A DNA stretch of 12,173 nucleotides. Origin: Collinsella sp. GTDB taxonomy: Bacteria; Actinomycetota; Coriobacteriia; Coriobacteriales; Coriobacteriaceae. The notes beneath the pieces were generated by a model. It did not search any database and was not told where the DNA came from. It saw only the letters and a program-made list of their open reading frames with translations. Position 1 is the stretch's first letter. Each line of letters begins with the position of its first letter. The DNA lies in assembly GCA_018376905.1 (NCBI GenBank), contig JAHAAK010000050.1, positions 1 through 12,173 on the forward strand. The letters are read 5' to 3'. This document shows, one piece after another, positions 6,609 to 12,173 of this stretch. Position numbers and translations under genes: made by a program.

Positions 6609-8207
6609 ATGTCAACAGAGAGCACCGGCATTTTCGCCACAAAAGAGTATCGCTTTCTCTGCTGGCTCGACGCCCAACAAACTGCTACGCCCGAGGGGCC
6701 TGCAATCAAGATGTCACAAAGCGCAATAGCGGAGGCATACGGGAGCAGTCCTGCGACCATTAACGGTTGGATCAAGTCGCTCAAGGACTCGAACTGCCTT
6801 ACAACCTACCGGAAAAAGAGCGGCTATATTGTTACGGAAACGGGAAAGCAAGCAATAAAGAAAATGAAAGAGTTGGAAGGCGTTATTTTTCAAGGTGACA
6901 GCAGGCCTTCGGAGCCGGCACCCTCCTCCTTGTCATATATCGATGTATTCTCAGGATGTGGAGGCCTATCGTTGGGCCTTGGCTGGGCAGGCTGGTCGGG
7001 TATCTTCGCAATTGAGAAAGACCCTATGGCCTATTCCACTTTTGAACATAATTTAATTAGCGAAACCTCCCCCTATAGCCACTTTCAGAATTGGCCTGAA
7101 TGGCTCACTAAGGAATCGCACGATATTAACGATGTTCTCTCAGACGATACCGCGAGAGGGCATCTGAAAGAACTAAGCGGGGAGGTGACTCTTCTCGCTG
7201 GCGGCCCTCCATGTCAGGGGTTCTCCGTCGCGGGGGCGCGCAACGGCAATGACCCGAGAAACCTGCTTGTTTTTAAACAAATTGAAATGGCCAGAATACT
7301 CAGGCCACGCTTCGTGCTGGTGGAAAACGTTGGTGGATTTGGGAAAAAGTTCGTACTGCGTCCAAGCGATAACACCACAAGAAGCGTCGCCGAAGAGGCG
7401 GTCGATAAGCTCAAAGAGTTGGGCTATAGCGTCGGGAAAATCACCATAAACGCTGCCGACTTCGGTGTCCCACAGATACGCAAGCGGGTAATACTGCTTG
7501 CTATTTCCGAGGACTACGCAGGGAAACTTGATGTCAAGAGTTTGCTCGATGACTTGCTTTCATCTATCTGCATCGAGCAGAGGAAGGACCTTAGGCTTGC
7601 CACAAGCAGATATGTAAACGTCGCAGAGGCGCTGAGCGACCTTTCAGGCGATGAACTTGTGGCAGACCCAGAATTCCCAAGGTTTAAAACATGCAAGTAT
7701 CTGCCTGCGAGCACTTCCTACCAGAAGCTCATGAGGAAGAATATTCGAAAGCAAGCAGTGCCGACCTGCCATCGCTTCAATCGGCACAGCGATAAGCTCA
7801 TTGCGCTCTACAACAAGGCGCATATGACGCAGCAACCCGGGCGCCTCAGCAAGGAGTTCTTGTATGCGAACGGGTGTCACTCAAACAAGCGGTTTGTTCT
7901 AGACCTCGAAAAACCTTGCTCAACGCTAACAACTGCGCCAGAGGAGCTCATACATTTCGATAAACCTCGAGTCGTAACTCTCCGGGAGATGGCTCGCCTG
8001 CAATCGTTCCCTGACGACTTCCAATTCTATGGACGCTATACACTTAACGGCCCTGCAAGAGGAGTCGATGTTCCCCGGAATGCGCAAATTGGCAACGCTA
8101 TCCCGCCTCTGGTAGGCAGGGCTTTGGGGCTAGCCATAAAAGACGTCATTTCGCTTGTTCAAACAGATGATGAAAGGTTGGAGCAATACCGCCCGAGCAA
8201 CGATTAA
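6609..8207 (+). CDS. DNA (cytosine-5) methyltransferase with N-terminal winged-helix domain
   Basis: A 532-aa C5 methyltransferase that would methylate cytosine in its target site using S-adenosylmethionine. Residues 1-90 form a winged helix-turn-helix (SQSAIAEAYGSSPATINGWIKSL, split over 36-58, then a GYIVTETGKQA wing), which is extra to the basic enzyme. Catalytic motifs follow in order: I, DVFSGCGGLSLG (112-123); IV, GGPPCQGFS with Cys202; VI, ENV (239-241); VIII, QIRKR (289-293); a target-recognition region around 355-435; IX, LREMARLQSFPDD; X, QIGNAIPP (493-500). GGAGGG at 6595-6600 precedes the ATG by 8 nt. Enzymes such as M.SsoII use an N-terminal HTH to repress their own gene; the same is inferred here. 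It converges on an HNH endonuclease 1 nt away, making a probable type II R-M system. The target sequence cannot be read from the protein. Confidence 0.93.
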   Translation: MSTESTGIFATKEYRFLCWLDAQQTATPEGPAIKMSQSAIAEAYGSSPATINGWIKSLKDSNCLTTYRKKSGYIVTETGKQAIKKMKELEGVIFQGDSRPSEPAPSSLSYIDVFSGCGGLSLGLGWAGWSGIFAIEKDPMAYSTFEHNLISETSPYSHFQNWPEWLTKESHDINDVLSDDTARGHLKELSGEVTLLAGGPPCQGFSVAGARNGNDPRNLLVFKQIEMARILRPRFVLVENVGGFGKKFVLRPSDNTTRSVAEEAVDKLKELGYSVGKITINAADFGVPQIRKRVILLAISEDYAGKLDVKSLLDDLLSSICIEQRKDLRLATSRYVNVAEALSDLSGDELVADPEFPRFKTCKYLPASTSYQKLMRKNIRKQAVPTCHRFNRHSDKLIALYNKAHMTQQPGRLSKEFLYANGCHSNKRFVLDLEKPCSTLTTAPEELIHFDKPRVVTLREMARLQSFPDDFQFYGRYTLNGPARGVDVPRNAQIGNAIPPLVGRALGLAIKDVISLVQTDDERLEQYRPSND

Positions 8208-8208
8208 C

Positions 8209-8982
8209 TCAATGCCAGATTGAGTTATCGTACTCGATAGAGATGGCATGATAAATCACCTCGGTTACGAACTGGCTCGGATCGAGGTGATGTTTTTCTG
8301 AGTACTCATTGACATCGCGCCAGGTCTGTCCCGACAGCCTAACCGGCCTATAGAACTCAGGGAAAGCGTAGCCGCATTGTGAGCAATCTTTCTGGCATCC
8401 TCGGCAGACGACGCTCTTTTCGATATTGCAAGAATCACAAAGTGGCTGCCAATTTGTAAGGTCATCGGTACCACCGCGGGCACGGGGGACTTTGTGATCC
8501 TGCTGAAATCCATTCTCATCGGGCGTGCAACCACAGACGGCGCAAACATTGTTGTAGGCCCCAAGGACCATCTTCCATTTATCTGCCGAGAGTGATGTTC
8601 TGGGCCGTTTCTTTGGTGAGATGTTCAAATGAATGAGCTGATACCTCTGCCCATTCTTGATGATGCCTAGAAACCCCTCATCGCCCTGCAATTCGCGCAA
8701 CCGCCTGAACGGATCGTGGTATGTGCCGCCCTTGGCGCGATCAATCGCAGCCCTGATCTCTTCGCGGCCAACGATAGGCCCGGGTATGCCATACCCTTTC
8801 GGCCAAAGAGTCTCCAATATGACGCGATAGATTTGCCGATTGGCCTTACTGTTCGTAATGAAGCCCGACGATGCCTTATCAATCCATCCGTCGCGCTCGA
8901 CCAGGTAGTTATCACCATCAGTGTTAGGAGTTTGAAAATCCTGCTGTGCCTGACTAGACTTAGTGCGTCTTGGAGCGGACAT
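8209..8982 (-). CDS. HNH restriction endonuclease with zinc-binding Cys clusters
   Basis: A 257-aa protein. The HNH core is CAVCG (Cys147, Cys150), QQDHKVPRARGG (Asp162-His163), LTNWQPLCDSCNIEKS (Asn177, Cys182, Cys185), the layout of zinc-stabilised HNH nucleases. A second Cys cluster follows at once (Cys193, 196, 200, 203) and probably binds another zinc. The first 140 residues look like a helical DNA-recognition region (WIDKASSGFITNSKANRQIY). I chose ATG 8982 because AAGGTGG sits 5 nt upstream; GTG 8991 overlaps that site. The gene converges on the cytosine methyltransferase with one base between stops, so it is most likely the cognate restriction enzyme. Its promoter region carries a 17-bp inverted repeat. 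Cleavage specificity is unknown. Confidence 0.87.
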   Translation of the reverse strand: MSAPRRTKSSQAQQDFQTPNTDGDNYLVERDGWIDKASSGFITNSKANRQIYRVILETLWPKGYGIPGPIVGREEIRAAIDRAKGGTYHDPFRRLRELQGDEGFLGIIKNGQRYQLIHLNISPKKRPRTSLSADKWKMVLGAYNNVCAVCGCTPDENGFQQDHKVPRARGGTDDLTNWQPLCDSCNIEKSVVCRGCQKDCSQCGYAFPEFYRPVRLSGQTWRDVNEYSEKHHLDPSQFVTEVIYHAISIEYDNSIWH

Positions 8983-9012
8983 GATGACCACCTTAAATCG
9001 TGAGTAACAGCT

Positions 9013-9029
9013 GCAAGTGTATCACTTGC
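9013..9029 (-). promoter_or_regulatory. Inverted repeat in the endonuclease promoter region, possible operator
   Basis: GCAAGTG (9013-9019) and CACTTGC (9023-9029) are perfect 7-bp arms around TAT. The repeat lies 31 bp upstream of the endonuclease ATG and, on the minus strand, overlaps the -10-like TACACT. A repressor or controller binding here, such as the winged-helix domain of the partner methyltransferase, would delay restriction. No matching copy was seen in front of the methyltransferase gene. Confidence 0.45.
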
Positions 9030-9275
9030 CATATGAGCAACAGACAAACAGAGCCTATCGACCGAAGCTTCTAGCAGGAAGGACGCCTCTACAAGTTTCA
9101 CAGGCTCCCGCACATCTGCCCCACGCTCGCCAACGTTTCACCTTTTCAGCCGCCCCGTGGCCGGGGCCGTCCGGGCTCGGAGCTGCTCGTCGGGGCTCGC
9201 CCGCGTCGTGGCCGCGTGCACTTCGGGCGCTTCCGTCGGTTCGGTCGCGCCACGGGCCGCCCATGGCGCTCGTGA

Positions 9276-9500
9276 GTCTCACGATGCGTCCGTCTCGCCG
9301 ACGTCCTGCTGAAGCGCGCGAGCTCGAACCTGGTCTTGTGCTAGGTGGCCGAGCTGTTGGCCTGCGTGTTGGCGCTGGTCTTCATTGCCGTGGCCTATGT
9401 CGTCGTGAGCATGGCCATCGCGCTTGCAATCGCGGCCGTCGTCTTGGTGGTGTGCCTTGCCGGGTCTCCCGTTATCTATGTCACCACGTGGTGCAGGTAG
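9276..9500 (+). pseudogene. Decayed membrane-protein fragment
   Basis: One frame reads LADVLLKRASSNLVL, then a TAG at 9342-9344, then 51 residues of which about 40 are strongly hydrophobic (VAELLACVLALVFIAVAYVV and on), ending at TAG 9498-9500. A TGA at 9273-9275 closes the same frame upstream. The hydrophobic part would make one or two membrane helices. No ribosome binding site is evident. It ends 38 bp before a hairpin shared with the convergent specificity-domain remnant. I read it as the 3' end of a broken gene and cannot name the family. It could also be a chance hydrophobic frame in GC-rich DNA. Confidence 0.35.
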
Positions 9501-9538
9501 CGGACTGTTGCTCCCAATGGCCCGCGGTGTCAGCGACC

Positions 9539-9580
9539 GATCGGCAGGCTGCCGGGAAAAGTCCAGGTAGCCTGCCGATC
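9539..9580. terminator. 12-bp-stem hairpin between convergent gene remnants
   Basis: GATCGGCAGGCT (9539-9550) pairs perfectly with AGCCTGCCGATC (9569-9580) around an 18-nt loop. It begins 6 nt after the minus-strand stop of the specificity-domain remnant and 38 nt after the plus-strand stop of the membrane remnant. It is therefore probably a bidirectional terminator surviving from when both were genes. There is no T-run. Confidence 0.55.
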
Positions 9581-9586
9581 CCAGCT

Positions 9587-9975
9587 TTACATCGTTCCCT
9601 TGCTCGCGGCGTAATGCTCCGCCTGCTTAAAGGCGTCCTCGTAGGCGCGCTGTTTTGCTTCGTACTCTTGCACGTAGCGCTCCTGTTCCGCTCGGCTGGG
9701 GGGACGGGTACGGTCATGCTTCGTAGGTCTTTGGGAGATAGCTGCGCAAGCGAGTCTCCGTGCGAGGAGGCCATAAGTCTCTGCTGTCCTTCATCGGACG
9801 ACAGGTAGGCTAAGAAGAACCGTGCTAGTCGTTCATCTTCAAGGGATGCGCAGAAGATGACATCGCAAGGGACAATGAGCTTAGGGCATAGCTGGGGTTC
9901 CCGAAGCACTGAATCGCGATTCGTGCTTCCAGGCACTACGAGGGCTAGCTTAAATGGCGAAGACGCTCGTGCCAA
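9587..9975 (-). pseudogene. Truncated, frameshifted DNA-specificity (HsdS-type) domain fragment
   Basis: About 130 codons of the C-terminal part of a restriction-specificity domain, as found in type I S subunits and N6-adenine methylases with a fused recognition domain. The hallmark is DVIFC, then LARFFLAYLSSDEGQQRLM, HGDSLAQLSPKDLRSM and TVPVPP, the usual GQ-x-L / G-x-L-x-L / IPxPP series. After PVPP the frame breaks at a run of six C (six G, 9698-9703 on the plus strand). With one more base the frame continues AEQERYVQEYEAKQRAYEDA, a normal coiled-coil end, to TAA at 9589-9587. The 5' part is missing: homology fades near 9950 where the surface-protein remnant begins on the other strand. There is no S-adenosylmethionine domain and no partner subunit, so it is a relic of an older R-M system. 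Confidence 0.75.
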
Positions 9976-10810
9976 TCAGCGCGGGGCAGAGGTCGAACTT
10001 GTTGCTGCCCAAGGCGATGCCGATCGGGCAGACATCGATGCTGCTGCCGCCCAGACGGAGCTCGATATGGCCCAGCAGGCTGCGAGCGATGCCGATGCCG
10101 CCGTGGCAACGGCTCAGGCAAAGTCTGACGCGGCTGCTGTCCGCGCCTCTCAGCTTAAGAACGCCGCCGCATCGCTTGCCAAGGCTACCGAGGACAAAGC
10201 CGCTGCCGATACCGCGCGCGATGCTGCGGCGACGGCCGTGATGGATGCCGAGTACGACTGGGTAGATGCTGACAAAGCCGTGACGGATACGGCTGCCGCC
10301 CGCGATGCCTCTGCCGCCGCGGTTGCCCGCCTGCGTAGGATCAATCTTGCCGAAGCCATTGTTAACGGCGGCGCTGACGATGCAGGCGAGGCGCTCAACG
10401 CCAAGATTGCCGCGGCTCACGATGCCGCCGAGCACGCCGCGGCCGCCAATGCCGAGCTCGATGCCGCCGTGGCTGCGGCGGATGCTGTGGCGCCGGCATA
10501 CTTGGAGGCGCTTGCAAACTACGCCGCCGCCAAGGCCGAGCTCGACCAGGCTATTGTCGAGCTCAACGCCGAGATCGCTCGCCAAGAGGCCGCCGAACGC
10601 GGGAATGGCGAGCAGGCCCAGCCCGCCACGCAAGTGACGTACCAGGCCAAACATGCGGTGGCAACAACCGAGGCCGCGACGTGGCAGACGGCGATGCCTG
10701 CCACGGGCGATACGCCCGACCTACTGGGCGAGACCTTCGTTATCGGCGGCACGGTCCTGGTGGCCGCCGGCGTCTTCCTGTCCGATAAGCGCCGCCAGCT
10801 GACCCGTTAG
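9956..10810 (+). pseudogene. 5'-truncated sortase-anchored Ala-rich coiled-coil surface protein
   Basis: The reading frame encodes about 200 residues of Ala/Asp/Glu-rich helical coiled coil (many AAA-D-A-E heptad-like runs). A linker follows, then a sortase signal: MPATGD (10694-10711), a hydrophobic stretch (FVIGGTVLVAAGVFL) and the basic tail KRRQLTR. Such proteins are cell-wall anchored after secretion. Here there is no signal peptide. The frame is open upstream to an ATG at 9857, but those residues are antisense to the specificity-domain remnant and do not look like a real N-terminus. The gene has therefore lost its 5' part. It could still be transcribed, but the product could not be exported normally. 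Part of the stretch is repetitive enough that the coiled-coil length should not be over-read. Confidence 0.75.
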
Positions 10811-10823
10811 GGACAGAAGGAAA

Positions 10824-10895
10824 GCGGACCATTTTCGGCGCGCACCGTAGGGGGCAAGAAGGCCCCACGCGGTGCGCGCCTAAAAACGTGTCCGC
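10824..10895 (+). terminator. Long multi-part hairpin after the surface-protein remnant
   Basis: Three nested stems share one axis: GCGGAC (10824-10829) with GTCCGC (10890-10895); GGCGCGCACCG (10837-10847) with CGGTGCGCGCC (10870-10880); GGGG (10851-10854) with CCCC (10863-10866). TTTT before and AAAA after the main stem can extend it. It starts 14 nt after the stop codon. The T-rich flank is 5' rather than 3' on the plus strand, so it would also suit minus-strand transcripts ending here. Confidence 0.6.
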
Positions 10896-10979
10896 ACGCA
10901 ATGTGACACTTAGCCTGTCGCCCTGCTCTGTCGCGGCGGCATGCACCTGAACAACGGCCCTCTAAGGAGATCGATATCG

Positions 10980-11219
10980 ATGAGTGACAACACCAAGCAT
11001 CTCGCAAAGAGGTGCGTCAAGGACGCAGGGCCGTGCCTCGCGCTGTGCGTTGCCGGCGCTGCGGTCGCGCTGCTGGCTGTTCTGGGGCCGTTCGACGTGC
11101 TTCGAAGCGGCGGCTCTCTGCATGTTTGCATGGCCCTTGCCGGTGCCATGATGACCGGCGGCGTGCTCGATCTGGTTTTTTGGGTGTTTGACCCGTTTGG
11201 ATGGAAGAACGAAGGGTAA
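10980..11219 (+). CDS. Small two-helix membrane protein, unknown function
   Basis: A 79-aa protein with a short charged N-terminus (MSDNTKHLAKRCVKDAG) and two hydrophobic segments, about 18-36 (LALCVAGAAVALLAVLG) and 47-70 (VCMALAGAMMTGGVLDLVFW). A short polar tail, DPFGWKNEG, follows. AAGGAG at 10964-10969 fixes the ATG at 10980; an in-frame ATG at 10941 lacks a site. It lies 40 nt before a phosphoesterase gene on the same strand and could be co-transcribed with it. I do not recognise the family. Confidence 0.7.
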   Translation: MSDNTKHLAKRCVKDAGPCLALCVAGAAVALLAVLGPFDVLRSGGSLHVCMALAGAMMTGGVLDLVFWVFDPFGWKNEG

Positions 11220-11259
11220 GCCCTAAGGGATGGATGCCCCGCAGCGTTAGGAGGTTCCT

Positions 11260-11907
11260 ATGATTTGGTTTACCAGCGATACTCACTTTGGACACGAGAA
11301 CATGCTACGGCTTGCCGACAGGCCTTGGTCGACTGTTGCGCAGATGAACGACGCCATGGTCGCGAGCATTAATAGCAAGGTCGCCGTGGACGACGAACTT
11401 TACATTTTGGGTGACTTTAGCTTTAAGATGACGGCCCAAGATGCCTACGAGCTGCGCAAAAGCATCGCATGCAAGCGCGTCCATCTGCTGCCCGGCAACC
11501 ACGACAAAGACTGGATGCAGCCTGCGGTAGCGGATGCCTTTATCGTCGAGCCGCCCATTTGCGTGCTCAAGATCGACCGCCAAAAAATCGTGCTGAGCCA
11601 CTATCCCATGGTCGACTGGCAGGGTATGTCGCACGGCAGCTGGCATCTTCATGGGCATATCCACAGCTGCGGCGGCGCGTACAACAGGTTTAACCTCAGG
11701 CAGGGGCTGCTGCGCTATGACGTGGGTGTGGATGCCAACGGCTACGCCCCGGTGAGCCTGGAGGAGCTCAAGTCGTGGTTTGCGCAGGTCGACGAGCCGG
11801 CGTGTTGCGTTAAATGGCCGTGGTGGGTCAACGCCACGGGCGATGAGCAGGTCGAGCGCGATCTCGAAGCCTATAAGAGGGAAGTGGTGGAAGTGGTAAT
11901 CCGATGA
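11260..11907 (+). CDS. Calcineurin-like metallophosphoesterase
   Basis: A 215-aa enzyme with all motifs of the calcineurin-like fold: D-x-H in SDTHFGH (Asp7, His9), GDF (Asp52), GNHD (Asn80, His81), LSHYP (His114) and HGHIH (His133, His135). These bind two metal ions and hydrolyse phosphomono- or diesters; the natural substrate is not evident. The length and the start MIWFTSDTHFGHENM match small single-domain bacterial members. AGGAGG (11249-11254) lies 5 nt before the ATG. It overlaps the next phosphoesterase gene by 4 nt (ATGA), so the two are translationally coupled. This looks like ordinary chromosomal DNA outside the island. Confidence 0.9.
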   Translation: MIWFTSDTHFGHENMLRLADRPWSTVAQMNDAMVASINSKVAVDDELYILGDFSFKMTAQDAYELRKSIACKRVHLLPGNHDKDWMQPAVADAFIVEPPICVLKIDRQKIVLSHYPMVDWQGMSHGSWHLHGHIHSCGGAYNRFNLRQGLLRYDVGVDANGYAPVSLEELKSWFAQVDEPACCVKWPWWVNATGDEQVERDLEAYKREVVEVVIR

Positions 11908-12173
11908 CGGTCTATGTGACGGGCGATATTCACGGCGGCGTCGACATGCAAAAGCTGCGCGACTGGGAGCTTGGGGATAGTCTGACGGGCGACGACTATC
12001 TGATTGTCGCGGGCGACTTTGGCTTTCCGTGGGATTTCTCTGCCGAGGAGTGCGCCGATATCGCTTGGTTGGAGTCGCGCCCCTATACCGTGCTGTTCGT
12101 CGACGGCAACCACGAGCGCTTCGACCATTGGGCGGAGCGCCCCATGGAGCCGTGGCACGGCGGGCTGACGCAG
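11904..12173 (+). CDS. Second calcineurin-like metallophosphoesterase (3' end outside window)
   Basis: The first 90 codons are present and the window ends inside the gene. Motifs seen: VTGDIHGG (Asp8, His10), VAGDFGFPW (Asp38) and VDGNHERFD (Asn69, His70, Glu71). The His-containing C-terminal motifs must lie beyond the window. The ATG shares ATGA with the stop of the preceding gene, showing translational coupling and no need for a strong site of its own. It is not a close duplicate of its neighbour, since spacing and GNHE versus GNHD differ, so the pair probably acts on related but distinct substrates. The protein is likely cytoplasmic. Confidence 0.88.
   Translation, partial: MTVYVTGDIHGGVDMQKLRDWELGDSLTGDDYLIVAGDFGFPWDFSAEECADIAWLESRPYTVLFVDGNHERFDHWAERPMEPWHGGLTQ

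Noticed and set aside
6407..6763. TTG-started 118-codon frame overlapping the methyltransferase start
   Set aside because: The weak start has no ribosome binding site, and the frame overlaps a well-supported gene by more than 150 bp.
9017..9808. 263-codon plus-strand frame after the endonuclease
   Set aside because: It crosses a hairpin and is antisense to the specificity-domain remnant; its Arg/Pro-rich sequence is typical of chance frames in GC-rich DNA.
9950..10654. 234-codon minus-strand frame, Gly/Arg-rich, antisense to the surface protein
   Set aside because: It is the complement of Ala-rich repeats (GCC/GGC), which gives long artificial open frames.

Overview
The window looks like an accessory 'defence island' in a fairly GC-rich Gram-positive, most likely a gut actinobacterium of the Coriobacteriia (Collinsella-like). 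The grounds are codon use, strong AGGAGG-type ribosome binding sites, an MPATG sortase signal on an Ala-rich surface protein, and a tail of ordinary housekeeping-type genes. The species assignment is inference; no marker gene is present. I see no RNA genes, CRISPR array or intact transposon.

Layout, left to right. (1) 1-245: a perfect 38-bp palindrome with an extra half-site, then the leader of an Abi_2/AbiD-F-type HEPN abortive-infection gene (246-1262). (2) 1340-2116: a lone HNH_2-type endonuclease. (3) 2276-2701, minus strand: two tiny, extremely basic ORFs (41 and 34 aa). Each has a near-perfect Shine-Dalgarno; they share a promoter and are followed by tandem hairpins. (4) 2781-6074: an AAA+ ATPase and a subtilisin-like protease spaced 3 nt apart, an IetAS-type defence/toxin-antitoxin pair. 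The two minigenes diverge from it across a shared promoter region. (5) 6075-6608: a long AT-rich gap with a hairpin and candidate promoters/operator. (6) 6609-8982: a 5-methylcytosine methyltransferase with an N-terminal winged-helix domain, convergent with a zinc-binding HNH endonuclease and separated from it by 1 nt. This is probably a complete type II restriction-modification system; a 17-bp inverted repeat sits at the endonuclease promoter.

(7) 9003-9975: decayed DNA with a broken membrane-protein remnant (+), a 12-bp-stem hairpin, and a frameshifted, 5'-truncated fragment of a restriction-specificity domain (-). (8) 9956-10810: an Ala-rich coiled-coil surface protein that has lost its N-terminus and signal peptide but keeps its sortase signal. 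The two truncated genes meet head to head near 9940-9975, which I read as a recombination junction marking the right edge of the island. (9) 10811-12173: a long hairpin, a small two-helix membrane protein, and two overlapping calcineurin-like phosphoesterases, the second cut by the window end.

Taken together, abortive infection (HEPN), protease/ATPase-mediated defence, type II R-M and a relic of an older R-M system are stacked in one direction and end in a chromosomal junction. The least explained elements are the two basic minigenes next to ietAS and the left palindrome.
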